Shown here in pieces: positions 48,552 through 58,437 of a DNA stretch of 64,000 nucleotides; positions within the stretch are counted from its first letter, which is position 1; each line of letters opens with the position of its first letter. The stretch covers positions 124,001 to 188,000 of the forward strand of contig NZ_CP009292.1 of assembly GCF_000767465.1 (NCBI RefSeq), given 5' to 3'. The translations under genes and the position numbers were made by a program. The notes under the pieces are model-generated. The model was not told where the DNA came from, did not search any database, and saw nothing but the letters and a program-made list of their open reading frames with translations. The stretch is from Novosphingobium pentaromativorans US6-1 (GTDB lineage Bacteria; Pseudomonadota; Alphaproteobacteria; Sphingomonadales; Sphingomonadaceae).

Positions 48552-48941
48552 ATGAAGATGCAGGCGCAATCGCCTTGCTTTGACCTGGCGCAGAGTGTGA
48601 AGCGCCTCTCGCAGGTGGGTGTCAGTGATTTGCGCGTCGCTGCCGACATCGGCGTCCACTCGCATGAAATCGGGCGCAGGCAAACTCTGGTCATCAGCGT
48701 GATCGCAGACATCGTCACACCGCGCGAAGATGCTCTTGCAGAGACGATCGATTACAATCGCATCGTCGAATACGCGCAGGATCTCGCTCGCGAGAGGATA
48801 TGCCTCATCGAGACTTATGCAGCGCGTCTCGCGGACCTTTGCCTGCAATCGGATCTTGTGGTCAGGGTGGAGGTAAGCGTGCAGAAGCCCGCCGCCCTGC
48901 TCAACGGGCTTGCCTCGACACGTATTGTACGCTGGGCCTGA
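48552..48941 (+). CDS. folB: Dihydroneopterin aldolase family protein
   Basis: A 129-residue FolB-like protein, the small tunnelling-fold enzyme that splits dihydroneopterin in folate synthesis. VGVSDLRVAADIGVHSHEIG has the typical beginning (V-x-x-I-G-x-x-x-H-E), followed by DALAETIDYNRIVEYAQDLA and LIETYAARLADLCL with the conserved Glu-Thr. It starts 22 bp after folD. A folate-biosynthetic gene in an aromatic-demethylation cluster would help raise the THF pool. It converges on ligB. Confidence 0.82.
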   Translation: MKMQAQSPCFDLAQSVKRLSQVGVSDLRVAADIGVHSHEIGRRQTLVISVIADIVTPREDALAETIDYNRIVEYAQDLARERICLIETYAARLADLCLQSDLVVRVEVSVQKPAALLNGLASTRIVRWA

Positions 48942-48946
48942 CCGGG

Positions 48947-48985
48947 CGATCCCCAAGGAGCGTGGAAGGCGCCCCCCGGGGATCG
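48947..48985. terminator. Candidate bidirectional terminator between folB and ligB
   Basis: CGATCCCC (48947-48954) and GGGGATCG (48978-48985) make a perfect 8-bp stem with a 23-nt loop in the 56-bp gap between two convergent genes. No T-run. Confidence 0.35.
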
Positions 48986-48997
48986 GGCGATGATGAC

Positions 48998-50304
<1,307 letters not shown>

Positions 50305-50333
50305 GGGGATCGTCCTTTCGGTTCCGGTGCGGC

Positions 50334-51191
50334 CTAGTCGCGGAACACGACGGTGCGGGCGCCATTGGCGAAGACCCGGTCGTCGAGGTGCAGCCGAACC
50401 GCTTCGGCGAGCACGCGCCGCTCGATGTCGCGGCCGCGGCGCACGAGTTCTTCGGGCATGTCGGCGTGGCTGATGCGCTCGACGTCCTGATGGATGATCG
50501 GGCCTTCATCGAGGTCGGCGGTTACGTAATGGGCGGTCGCGCCGATCATCTTCACGCCGCGATCGAATGCCTGGTGATAGGGCTTGGCGCCCTTGAAGCC
50601 GGGCAGGAACGAATGGTGGATGTTGATGCAGCGGCCGGAGAGGAAGCCTGCCATCTCGTCGGAAAGGATCTGCATGTAGCGTGCCAGCACAACGAGCTCT
50701 GCACCGCTTTCTTCCACCAGATCGCGGATCTGCGCTTCCTGCTGCGGCTTGGTGTCCTTGGTGACCGGCAGGTGCATGTAGGGCAGGCCGTTGATCAGCG
50801 AGGTATGCAACACTTCGCGCGGATGGTTGGAGACGATGCCGACGACTTCCATCGGCAGTTCCCCGATCCGCTGGCGATAGAGCAGGTCGCCCAGGCAGTG
50901 GTCCCACTTGGAAACCATCAGCATGACCTTCTTGGGCCGGGCCTTGTCACGTAGGCTCCATTCCATGCCAGCAGCCTTGGCAATCGGTGCGAAGCCAGCA
51001 TGCAACTGCGCGACAGAGCCCGGCTTTCCGGGCTGGAATTCCACGCGCATGAAGAAGCGGCCGGCGGGGCGGTCGTGGAATTCCTGCGCGTCGACGATGT
51101 TGCAGCCGCACTCGGCAAGATAAGTCGCGACCTTAGCGACAAGACCGGGCGCATCATCGCATTGCAGGCGCAGGGTGTAGATCTCAGACAC
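50334..51191 (-). CDS. purU: Formyltetrahydrofolate deformylase
   Basis: Hydrolyses 10-formyl-THF to formate and THF. The 285 residues contain an N-terminal ACT domain ([20 protein letters not shown]) and a formyltransferase-fold domain with [45 protein letters not shown] (catalytic Asn/His) and [17 protein letters not shown] (catalytic Asp). Starts with GTG after AGAGGAAC. In this operon it would dispose of methyl-derived one-carbon units and free THF for further demethylation, replacing the formyl-THF ligase LigH known from strain SYK-6. Confidence 0.92.
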   Translation of the reverse strand: MSEIYTLRLQCDDAPGLVAKVATYLAECGCNIVDAQEFHDRPAGRFFMRVEFQPGKPGSVAQLHAGFAPIAKAAGMEWSLRDKARPKKVMLMVSKWDHCLGDLLYRQRIGELPMEVVGIVSNHPREVLHTSLINGLPYMHLPVTKDTKPQQEAQIRDLVEESGAELVVLARYMQILSDEMAGFLSGRCINIHHSFLPGFKGAKPYHQAFDRGVKMIGATAHYVTADLDEGPIIHQDVERISHADMPEELVRRGRDIERRVLAEAVRLHLDDRVFANGARTVVFRD

Positions 51192-51224
51192 CTTTGAAGG
51201 TTCCTCTTTTTCTGGAGTGTCGCG

Positions 51225-52094
51225 TCAGCTCTTGCGCGCGAACTCGTTGATCCATGCGACGGTCTTCTCCAGTCCGCCGAAGGGGTAGAAGTGCAGGCGA
51301 ACGGGGCCGTGTTCCTCGCCCAGTCCCTGTTCGAGCGCTTTCACGAGTTTGTCGGGACCGGCCGAACCGATGAGGCGGGTGATGGAAATGCCGTATTTGG
51401 CCATGACGGAGGCGGAAGCGCCGACGCCGCAGCGCGCAGCAAAGCGCATAAGGGTCTTGATGCCGGCCGGGCCGGGCACGCCCAGGCGTACCGGTGCCAC
51501 GATGCCGCGCTCGCGCAGTTCCTTGAGCCAGGCGAGAACCGCATCGGCGTCGAAGGCGAACTGGGTAACGATCAGCGGTGCCATGCCGCGCGCGGTAACC
51601 TCAGCGCACTTGTCCTGCAGAACCCGCCAGCACTCCTCGTCCGACATGTTGGGGTGCCCTTCGGGATGCCCGCCGATGCCGATGGCCGTGATGCCGTTGC
51701 GTTCGAATTCCCCCGTGGCGATCAGGGCCGCACTGTCGGCGAAGGGGCCTTCCGGCTCGGCCGGATCGCCGGCGATGACGAAGCTGCGCTTTACCCCGGC
51801 CTCCCGGGTCACGGCCGCCAGGTAACGTTCGAATTCATCGGGCGAAGTGATGCGACGCGCGGAGAAGTGCGGCATCGGCTCGAAACCGAGTTCCCGCGCC
51901 GTGCGCGCCGCGGCGACGCGGGCGTCGAATTCCTCTCCCGGGAGGAAAGTGAGGGCGATCGGGGTCTCGGGCAGGATCCCGGGGGCGGCAGCGCGCAGGC
52001 TGTCCACGTCCTTGGCCGTTATCTCCAGCGAATAGCCGTCGACCATGTTGAGAGCCGGGCGCGCCCAGTTCGGATGGATGATTGGGGTGGTCAT
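51225..52094 (-). CDS. metF: Methylenetetrahydrofolate reductase
   Basis: A 289-residue FAD-dependent TIM-barrel enzyme. Visible are SLEITAKDVDSLRAAAPGIL, FEPMPHFSARRITSPDEFER, FVIAGDPAEPEGPFADSAAL, IGIGGHPEGHPNMSDEECW and LIVTQFAFDADAVLAWLKEL, the last with the conserved Gln-Phe. Here it probably runs towards oxidation, turning 5-methyl-THF from aryl-ether demethylation into 5,10-methylene-THF for FolD. GAAGGAAG precedes the ATG. First gene of metF-purU-ligA-ligB and divergent from the hydrolase-demethylase pair. Confidence 0.9.
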   Translation of the reverse strand: MTTPIIHPNWARPALNMVDGYSLEITAKDVDSLRAAAPGILPETPIALTFLPGEEFDARVAAARTARELGFEPMPHFSARRITSPDEFERYLAAVTREAGVKRSFVIAGDPAEPEGPFADSAALIATGEFERNGITAIGIGGHPEGHPNMSDEECWRVLQDKCAEVTARGMAPLIVTQFAFDADAVLAWLKELRERGIVAPVRLGVPGPAGIKTLMRFAARCGVGASASVMAKYGISITRLIGSAGPDKLVKALEQGLGEEHGPVRLHFYPFGGLEKTVAWINEFARKS

Positions 52095-52204
52095 ATTCGC
52101 TTCCTTCTCCCCCGCGCCCTTCTTGCCCGCATTCCTGCGAACCGGAATTGGGGATGGGCTTGTCGAGAACTGACTGCGGAATTCTCTCTAGCGCGCCAAA
52201 GAAG

Positions 52205-52224
52205 ATTCGTATAGGTGAAAATTC
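52205..52224 (+). promoter_or_regulatory. Sequence shared with the folD upstream region
   Basis: ATTCGTATAGGTGAAAATTC, directly before the hydrolase ATG, matches the folD upstream sequence starting at 47481 at 16 of 20 positions. It may be a common regulator site or a chance AT-rich match. Confidence 0.25.
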
Positions 52225-52935
52225 ATGAATGCGAACACAGATGCCGAATCCGAGATGCTCGTGATCCTGCCGGGGCTGCTGTGCGACGGACGCATGTTCG
52301 CCGGCCAACTTGCTGAATTCGCCGGAAGCCAGAGCATCGACGGTTTCTATGGCGGCGCAGATCGCATCGCTGCGATGGCCGATTACACGCTGGAGCGCAT
52401 GCCTTCGCGCTGTGCTGTTCTCGGCCACTCGATGGGGGCGCGCGTGGCGCTTGAGATCGCGCGCAAGGCGCCCGACCGCGTGACACGACTGGCGCTTGCC
52501 GATACCGGTATTCATCTGCCGCGCCCGGGTGAGCGCGAGAAGCGCTACGCCTTGCGCGATATAGGACGGGAGCAGGGCTTCGCCGCACTTGTCGATGCCT
52601 GGTTGCCGCCAATGATCGGCCCTGCGATGCGTAGCGACACAGATCTCCTCAGCCAACTGCGCGCGATGTGTCTGGATGCCGGGCAGGATGTGTTCGAGGC
52701 GCAGATAGAAGCGCTGCTGAACCGGCCTGACGCTTCGGATGTCCTCACTGAAATCGCCTGTCCGGTCTCGTTGATCGTTGGAGCTGACGATGCCTGGTCC
52801 CCGGTCGAACAGCACCGGGAGATTGCTGCAGCCATCGGCGGCTGTCCGCTCACCATCGTGCCGGACGCCGGCCACATGGCTCCTGCCGAGAGGCCCGCCG
52901 CCTTCAATGCGGCCATTCGCGCATGGCTCGCATAG
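52225..52935 (+). CDS. Alpha/beta hydrolase
   Basis: A 236-residue alpha/beta-hydrolase-fold protein. The nucleophile elbow is VLGHSMGARVALEIA (Gly-x-Ser-x-Gly), the acid lies in SLIVGADDAWSPVEQHREIA and the His in IVPDAGHMAPAERPAAF, so the triad Ser-Asp-His is complete. The opening VILPGLLCDGRMF is typical of small esterases. It is 53 bp upstream of the O-demethylase gene in the same direction and may cleave an ester of the aromatic acid; this is inference from position. Confidence 0.85.
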   Translation: MNANTDAESEMLVILPGLLCDGRMFAGQLAEFAGSQSIDGFYGGADRIAAMADYTLERMPSRCAVLGHSMGARVALEIARKAPDRVTRLALADTGIHLPRPGEREKRYALRDIGREQGFAALVDAWLPPMIGPAMRSDTDLLSQLRAMCLDAGQDVFEAQIEALLNRPDASDVLTEIACPVSLIVGADDAWSPVEQHREIAAAIGGCPLTIVPDAGHMAPAERPAAFNAAIRAWLA

Positions 52936-52988
52936 AATGATCCACAACCTGAGAAGAACCTGACCAAAGTACTGAAAGGCAGAACATA

Positions 52989-54392
52989 ATGACCGAGAAG
53001 AGCCTCCAGAAGCTGATCGAAGAGAAGGGCGACATGGTCGACTTCCTGCGCAATCAGCAGACCGGCCCCAACGTCTATCCTGGCGTTCCGGGTGAATATT
53101 CGAACTGGCGCGACGAACAGCGTGCCTGGGCTGAGACCGCGGTCCTTTTCAACCAGAGCTTCCACATGGTGGACCTGCTGGTGACCGGACCGGACGCGTT
53201 CAAGATGCTGTCCTACCTTGCGCCGAACAGCTTCAAGGGCTTCGTCCCCAACCGCGCGAAGCAGTTCGCCCCGGTCTCGCCGGAGGGCTTTGTCATCGGC
53301 GACGTCATCCTGTTCTATCTCGAAGAAGAGAAGTTCGAGCTGGTCGGCCGCGCGCCGACGATCGAATGGGTGGAATTCCACGCGGCCTCGGGCAAATGGG
53401 ACGTCAAGGTCGAGCGCGACGAGCGCACCGCCGCACGTCCTCTCGACCAGCAGGGCTACCGTCGCAACTACCGCTTCCAGCTGCAGGGCCCGAACGCCAT
53501 GAAGGTGCTGGAAAAGGCGATGGGCGAGACGCCGCCGGATCTCAAGTTCTTCCACATGGCACCGATCAGGATCGCCGGCGTCGAAGTGCGCGCCCTGCGT
53601 CACGGCATGGCCGGTCAGCCGGGTTACGAACTGTTCGGTCCCTGGAAGGACTACGACACCGTGCGCAATGCGCTGCTCGAAGCCGGCAAGGACTTCGGCC
53701 TGCTCCCCTCGGGCGGCCGCACCTACAGCTCGAACACTCTTGAATCGGGCTGGATTCCCTCGCCGCTGCCGGCGATCTACACCGGCGAATCCATGCGCGA
53801 ATACCGCGAATGGCTTTCGGCCAAGTCGTACGGTGGCATGACTTCGATCGGCGGCAGCTTCGTTTCCGACAACATCGAAGACTACTACCTCAACCCCTGG
53901 GAGCTGGGTTACGGCATCATGGTCAAGTTCGACCATGACTTCATCGGCCGCGCAGCGCTGGAGAAGATGAAGGACCAGCCCAAGCGTCGCAAGGTCACCC
54001 TCGCGCTCGACAACGAGGACGTGATGCGCGTGATCAGCTCGATGCTGACCAAGGGCGACCGTGCGAAGTACATGGACTTCCCGAGCGCGGTCTATGCGAT
54101 GCACCCCTATGACAGCGTGCTGGTGGACGGCAAGCAGGTCGGTCTGTCGACCTGGATCGGCTACACCCAGAATGAGGGCCGATTCCTCGCTCTGGCCATG
54201 GTCGATGAATCGGTTGCGGAGCCGGGCACGCAGGTCTCGCTGCTCTGGGGTGAGCCAAACGGCGGAACCCGCAAGCCGACCGTCGAGCGCCATGTCCAGA
54301 CCGAGATCCGTGCCACCGTTGCGCCGGTCCCCTACTCGGAAGTCGCTCGCGATTCCTACGCCGAAGGCTGGCGCACCAAGTCAGCTGGCTGA
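52989..54392 (+). CDS. ligM: THF-dependent aryl O-demethylase (LigM/DesA family)
   Basis: A 467-residue GcvT/DmdA-fold enzyme that moves the methoxyl methyl group of vanillate, syringate or 3-O-methylgallate to THF. Family patterns match closely: VYPGVPGEYSNWRDEQRAWA, AVLFNQSFHMVDLLVTGPDA, LRHGMAGQPGYELFGPW, YSSNTLESGWIPSPLPAIYT with the conserved Tyr, GGSFVSDNIEDYYLNPWELG and LWGEPNGGTRKPTVERH. Sequence does not settle between LigM (vanillate) and DesA (syringate). AAAGG precedes the start. The MetF, FolD and PurU genes nearby complete the route for the methyl group. Confidence 0.9.
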   Translation: MTEKSLQKLIEEKGDMVDFLRNQQTGPNVYPGVPGEYSNWRDEQRAWAETAVLFNQSFHMVDLLVTGPDAFKMLSYLAPNSFKGFVPNRAKQFAPVSPEGFVIGDVILFYLEEEKFELVGRAPTIEWVEFHAASGKWDVKVERDERTAARPLDQQGYRRNYRFQLQGPNAMKVLEKAMGETPPDLKFFHMAPIRIAGVEVRALRHGMAGQPGYELFGPWKDYDTVRNALLEAGKDFGLLPSGGRTYSSNTLESGWIPSPLPAIYTGESMREYREWLSAKSYGGMTSIGGSFVSDNIEDYYLNPWELGYGIMVKFDHDFIGRAALEKMKDQPKRRKVTLALDNEDVMRVISSMLTKGDRAKYMDFPSAVYAMHPYDSVLVDGKQVGLSTWIGYTQNEGRFLALAMVDESVAEPGTQVSLLWGEPNGGTRKPTVERHVQTEIRATVAPVPYSEVARDSYAEGWRTKSAG

Positions 54393-54478
54393 GGCCGTAC
54401 TTCTTCAGCCATCCGAAGACGGACCTCCTGCGTGTTCATGATTGGCACGCGGGGGGGCGGGATAGACCGAACAGGCGG

Positions 54479-54507
54479 CAGGGCCGGGCATTGTCCCGGC
54501 CCTGTTT
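54479..54507 (+). terminator. Rho-independent terminator after the O-demethylase gene
   Basis: CAGGGCCGGG and CCCGGCCCTG form a perfect 10-bp stem around a 6-nt loop, followed by TTTACGTAT. It lies 87 bp after the stop, facing the IclR gene end, and may serve both directions. Confidence 0.75.
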
Positions 54508-54602
54508 ACGTATCTGCAGGACAGATCCGCCTGTCCGGTGCATTGCGCCGGCGGAATGGGCGCCCGCAGACGCAGATGCACGCGTCTTCGTGCCCGTGAA
54601 AC

Positions 54603-55361
54603 TTAGCGGGAAAAGCTCTCGGCCACGGAAATGAGCAGCTTGCTGGTTGCCTCCTCGACTTGCGGTGACCAGCGCACGGTTGGGATGGCAATGGCCAGCG
54701 ATCCGACCGGCTTGCCCTCCTCGCGCAGGACTGTGCCCAAGCCGCAGATGCCGGGGGTCATTTCCTCCCGGGTTATCGAAAAGCCTAGCTCGCGCGCCTT
54801 GTCGATCTCGCTGCGCAGCGCTGCCTCTTCGATAATGGTCGCGCCGGTGTAGCGTTCGCGCGCCGATTCCCGGAAATAGCGGTCAAGAGTCTCGGCGTCG
54901 AACGCGGCGAGCAGGGCCTTGCCCGCTGCCAGGCAGTGCATCGGGGTGCGCGTGCCGACGCCGATCGAATAGCGCAGGGTATGTTCGGCGGTTTCGGTAA
55001 TCGCCGCTTCCAGGAACCAGTCGCGCTGGATGAAGAAGCTTGCCGTTTCATTGGAGCGTACCCGCAGCGAACGCACCAGCGGTCGTACACGTTCGACCAG
55101 CGGCAGTTTGCGCGGGCTTGAGCGCAGGCGTTCCAGTCCGGCGCCGGGCTGATAGAGGCGTCCGGTACGCGCGAGGTAGTCGCGCTCCACCAGAGTTGCC
55201 AGCAGGTAGGACAGGCTGCTCACGGGAATGGCGAGGGCCTGCGCAATTTCCTGCGCGACCACGCCGTCAGGATTGGCGACGACATATTCGATGATGTCGA
55301 GCGTGCGCATAGCCGACTTGACCGTCGGTGAAGTGCTTCCCGGTGCCCCCGTTATCGCCAT
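54603..55361 (-). CDS. IclR-family transcriptional regulator
   Basis: A 252-residue IclR protein. N-terminal winged helix-turn-helix (TLDIIEYVVANPDGVVAQEI, AQALAIPVSSLSYLLATLVE) and a C-terminal effector domain (SIGVGTRTPMHCLAAGKALL, ITREEMTPGICGLGTVL). The Met-His-x-x-x-x-Gly-Lys segment is typical. It is the last gene of the minus-strand set MetE-like, SnoaL-like, IclR, ending 8 bp after the previous gene. IclR regulators commonly control protocatechuate and related pathways. A perfect palindrome before the first gene of this set (56950) is a candidate site. Confidence 0.88.
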   Translation of the reverse strand: MAITGAPGSTSPTVKSAMRTLDIIEYVVANPDGVVAQEIAQALAIPVSSLSYLLATLVERDYLARTGRLYQPGAGLERLRSSPRKLPLVERVRPLVRSLRVRSNETASFFIQRDWFLEAAITETAEHTLRYSIGVGTRTPMHCLAAGKALLAAFDAETLDRYFRESARERYTGATIIEEAALRSEIDKARELGFSITREEMTPGICGLGTVLREEGKPVGSLAIAIPTVRWSPQVEEATSKLLISVAESFSR

Positions 55362-55369
55362 TGTCCCCC

Positions 55370-55771
55370 TCAGAACGTCAACAACCCGCGCCTTTCGGCA
55401 AAATGCCAGCCATCGGGCAGGCGCACGAACCGGTCGTGGAAAGATCCGACCTTGGGTGCGCCTTCACCGGTGAAGAGCAGCATTGCGCTCTCGCCCAGCG
55501 CAGTGTCCGCGTCAACAACGGTGATCTCGACGTTGGAACAGACGTGGCGGGTAACGCGCGGGGGGCGGGCCTTGAAGGCCGCCAGAATGGCCTCGCGTCC
55601 GGTGATCCAGTCGTCAGGCGCCGTTGGGCGCGCCATGCGGCCTTCGGGCGCATAGAGCGCTGTAACCGCCTCCCAGTCCGCGGCATCGTTGCGGTTGGCA
55701 TAGCGGGCGACCAGCTTCGCGCAGTCGTGCTCGATCGCGCGGATGGAATCGGGGGAAAGAGCGGCGCTCAC
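55370..55771 (-). CDS. SnoaL-like/NTF2-fold protein
   Basis: A 133-residue NTF2-like protein: HDCAKLVARYANRNDAADWE, LYAPEGRMARPTAPDDWITG, HVCSNVEITVVDADTALGES and SFHDRFVRLPDGWHFAERRG. These are the strands of the cone-shaped fold seen in SnoaL cyclases and ring-hydroxylating dioxygenase small subunits. The GTG start at 55771 overlaps the stop of the preceding gene (GTGA), so it is translationally coupled. Longer frames upstream are antisense. Function unknown. Confidence 0.8.
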   Translation of the reverse strand: MSAALSPDSIRAIEHDCAKLVARYANRNDAADWEAVTALYAPEGRMARPTAPDDWITGREAILAAFKARPPRVTRHVCSNVEITVVDADTALGESAMLLFTGEGAPKVGSFHDRFVRLPDGWHFAERRGLLTF

Positions 55772-56895
55772 AGGCGGGCGTCCGCAATATCGGCCCCTTC
55801 GCGCAGGACACGCAGCTTCTTCCATGTCACGCCGGGATCGATCTTGCCGTAGCCCGCGAAGGTACCGAAGCCGCAGTCGGTGCTCGCCACAACCCGGTCC
55901 TTGCCGACAATGGAAGCGAACCGCTCGATCCGCTGGGCGATGAGTTCGGGATGCTCGACATAGTTGGAACAGGTGTCGATCAGGCCCGGGGCCAGCACCT
56001 TCCAATCGGGTAGCCTGGCATCGCGCCACACTGTCCATTCGTGCTCGTGCCGCGGGTTGGCGGCTTCGAACAGGACTGTCGCGGGGCGGGCGGCGATCAC
56101 GGTATCGACGACTTTCTCGAGCGGAATGTCGTGGTCGTGCGGGCCCTCGTAGTTGCCCCAGCAGATATGCATGCGCAAGCGCTCGGGAGCGATATTGGCC
56201 GTTGCCGCATTGAGCGCCTCCACGTTGGCGGCAGCCGTGCGCAGGAACGTGTCTTCGTCCTGGTCCTGGTAGCCGGTATGGCGCGACATCGCGAGGTCGG
56301 GGCAATCGAGCTGCAGGTCGAAACCGGCCGCGACGATGGCCTCGTACTCCGGGCGCATGGCATCGACGAGATCGGCGAGATAGGCTTCGTGGCTCGGGTA
56401 GTGGCGGTTGACCTGGAAAGCGGTGATCAGGCCGGGCGAAGCGGCATTGAGGAAGCCGCGCACGCCCTGGCCGTGCTTGTCGAGCGCATGGCGGAACCTG
56501 CGGGTGTCTTCGTGCAGCGGGTCGAGTGTCCGCAGCCGTACGGGGCCGACGCACGAGGCGCGGGTGAACTCCTGGCTGCCCATGATCGCCGACAGCTTGC
56601 GGGACAGGTCCGGGTGCTCGGCCAGATCGGCGGCGGGCTTGCGGTCGATATGACCACCGAACCCTTCGAGGCGCTCGATCATGTAGGTTGAGTAGCCGAC
56701 CTTGCCGAGTTCGCCGTCGCTGACCCAGGTTACGCCGCTCGCCACCTGCTGGCGCACGGCCTCATCGACCGCGGCCTGCACCAGGCGGTCGAATTCGGCG
56801 GCATCGTAAGGCTCGCCCTTGTCGCGCGCGAGCAGCAGCGGAGTCAGTTCGTCTCCGCGCGGCAGGCTTCCGACGTGGGTGGTGGCAATGGTCAT
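55768..56895 (-). CDS. MetE-like (cobalamin-independent methionine synthase C-terminal type) protein
   Basis: A 375-residue protein matching only the C-terminal catalytic domain of MetE. It begins MTIATTHVGSLPRGDELTPL; zinc-ligand-type residues are visible in RLRMHICWGNYEGPHD (His, Cys) and VASTDCGFGTFAGYGKIDPG (Cys), with LFEAANPRHEHEW between. Single-domain MetE relatives include methyl or thiol transferases of unclear substrate. In this cluster it may use 5-methyl-THF or act on a sulfur compound. AGAGGAG precedes the ATG at 56895. Confidence 0.82.
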   Translation of the reverse strand: MTIATTHVGSLPRGDELTPLLLARDKGEPYDAAEFDRLVQAAVDEAVRQQVASGVTWVSDGELGKVGYSTYMIERLEGFGGHIDRKPAADLAEHPDLSRKLSAIMGSQEFTRASCVGPVRLRTLDPLHEDTRRFRHALDKHGQGVRGFLNAASPGLITAFQVNRHYPSHEAYLADLVDAMRPEYEAIVAAGFDLQLDCPDLAMSRHTGYQDQDEDTFLRTAAANVEALNAATANIAPERLRMHICWGNYEGPHDHDIPLEKVVDTVIAARPATVLFEAANPRHEHEWTVWRDARLPDWKVLAPGLIDTCSNYVEHPELIAQRIERFASIVGKDRVVASTDCGFGTFAGYGKIDPGVTWKKLRVLREGADIADARL

Positions 56896-56949
56896 CAGGC
56901 AGCTCCTCTTTCGAGTGCTGCCTGCCATGAATTCACAAGTGTGTACAGA

Positions 56950-56963
56950 TTCGCATTTGCGAA
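56950..56963. promoter_or_regulatory. Palindrome upstream of the MetE-like gene
   Basis: TTCGCATTTGCGAA is a perfect 14-bp palindrome, 55 bp before the start of the MetE-like gene. Size and position suit an IclR-type operator, and the IclR gene is the third of this transcription unit. Confidence 0.45.
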
Positions 56964-57089
56964 CTTACGCTTTCCCGTCGCACGCGCATTCACCAATCCG
57001 CATGGCGGCTTGACCGTCACGCGCTATCGAGTTTGATCGCCAGGGATTCTAAAATATCCTTTTTTGGTCATGACTTGCATCGATGGACC

Positions 57090-57350
57090 TCAGGCGGAAA
57101 GCGACTGCACTCGCAAGTGGTCGCTCACATCGATCACTGTCAGTGAATTGCCCTCCAGCCTGTCGAGATCGCCGAAGGCTTTTTCGATGGCCGCGCGCTT
57201 CTCAAGGATCAGGCGCGCCACGCCTTCGGTGAGGCCGCCTTCATCGCCGACGCGTCCCAGTGCGGCTGCGATGTCAGCAATGATCGCGCTCGACGCTTCG
57301 TGGTGGAGATTGCCCTTTTCGTCTCTGTAGGCTTCGATCACGGATGCCAT
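57090..57350 (-). CDS. Hypothetical protein, 86 residues
   Basis: A small, acidic, mostly helical protein: MASVIEAYRDEKGNLHHEAS, then SAIIADIAAALGRVGDEGGL and RLILEKRAAIEKAFGDLDRL. The start at 57350 follows GAGGAGC at a good distance; the frame extends to 57449 without further signals. No cofactor or catalytic motif is apparent and I do not recognise the family. It stands alone between the MetE-like and flippase genes. Confidence 0.65.
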   Translation of the reverse strand: MASVIEAYRDEKGNLHHEASSAIIADIAAALGRVGDEGGLTEGVARLILEKRAAIEKAFGDLDRLEGNSLTVIDVSDHLRVQSLSA

Positions 57351-57590
57351 AATTTGCTCCTCGCCAAGGCCCGCGCGATGGTTTGGCGAGCCGGGTTCAA
57401 CATGGATATTGGCAACCCTTGCGTCGGGAGAATCGTTGGTCTCACGCACAGACCAGAATAGCGCAAAAGGCCCGGCGGAGTCAGTATTTGCGATGAGTTG
57501 ACATTGTCCAATCGTTTCAGGACGCTGCTGTATCAGGGGGTGCCGCAGGGCCTCCTGGCGAGAAAAAGTTTCGGCCGTTCGATGCCGCGT

Positions 57591-58394
57591 TCAGACCACG
57601 TAGGCGATCCAGGCGACTAGCTGGGCAGCAGGGACGAAGAAGGCCTGTGCAAGGACTGTCCCGGCCAGTCGGCTGAAGCTGATCCACACGATCGTGCGAC
57701 GAAAAAGTGGATCGCTGACCCGGCCCTCGACGACGTCATCAGTCATCACCGAGAGCTGCGGATCGATCAGGGCAAAGAGCAGGATCGTCGCGAAGCCGTT
57801 GATGACGGCAGAAAGCTGAGAGGCCGTGACGCGGTACTGCGGATTGAGATATCCGGCATAGAGCGATGCCAGCACTCCCACTGTAATCAGCGCCTGGGCC
57901 AGACAATTGGCCAGCAGTACCCCCCAACCCACGCCGCGGGCTCGGGCGAGTTCGCGGATGTGTTCGTATCGCGGGGCGCGAAACGACGTGCGGATAGAGC
58001 GCAGCCCGGCCGGCGATGCAGCGCGCAGCAGCATGCGGCTGGTCGAGCGGTGGCGCTGGAAGTAGCCGATGGCGTTGACGAAGAGACGCTGGCTGGTCGG
58101 GATCAGCGCGATGCCAAGCGCGACCGCCATCGTGGCCGACATCAGCACCATGCGAAAGTCGCCAAGCAGGGCAGCGCCGCCGCCCAGCGACAGGCGGCTT
58201 TCGATTCGCTTGGCCAGGAAGGGGCCGAGGAAGCTGTTCGAGGTGCGGCTGACGAGGACGAGGATGTTGAAGAGCGCGAAACTCATCGCGATCCGTCGTG
58301 TGCGGACTCCGGCAATGCGCGCCGCGTAGGCCAGGGTTCCGATCAGGTTGATGCCTGCCGTCAGCAGGCAGATGACAACGAGTTGCACGTCCAT
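57591..58394 (-). CDS. amj: Amj-family lipid II flippase
   Basis: A 267-residue membrane protein with about six helices, beginning MDVQLVVICLLTAGINLIGT and continuing AYAARIAGVRTRRIAMSFAL, FNILVLVSRTSNSFLGPFLA. This opening is typical of Amj (YdaH, DUF2837), which can replace MurJ for moving lipid II across the membrane in Bacillus. In proteobacteria its role is less clear. No partner gene lies next to it. Confidence 0.8.
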   Translation of the reverse strand: MDVQLVVICLLTAGINLIGTLAYAARIAGVRTRRIAMSFALFNILVLVSRTSNSFLGPFLAKRIESRLSLGGGAALLGDFRMVLMSATMAVALGIALIPTSQRLFVNAIGYFQRHRSTSRMLLRAASPAGLRSIRTSFRAPRYEHIRELARARGVGWGVLLANCLAQALITVGVLASLYAGYLNPQYRVTASQLSAVINGFATILLFALIDPQLSVMTDDVVEGRVSDPLFRRTIVWISFSRLAGTVLAQAFFVPAAQLVAWIAYVV

Positions 58395-58437
58395 GCATTT
58401 TGGCTTTCAGCTGGCCGGACGACCCGGCCCCAAGGCG

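Noticed and set aside
52545..54293. A 582-codon minus-strand frame
   Set aside because: Antisense to the hydrolase and the O-demethylase; no motif recognised.
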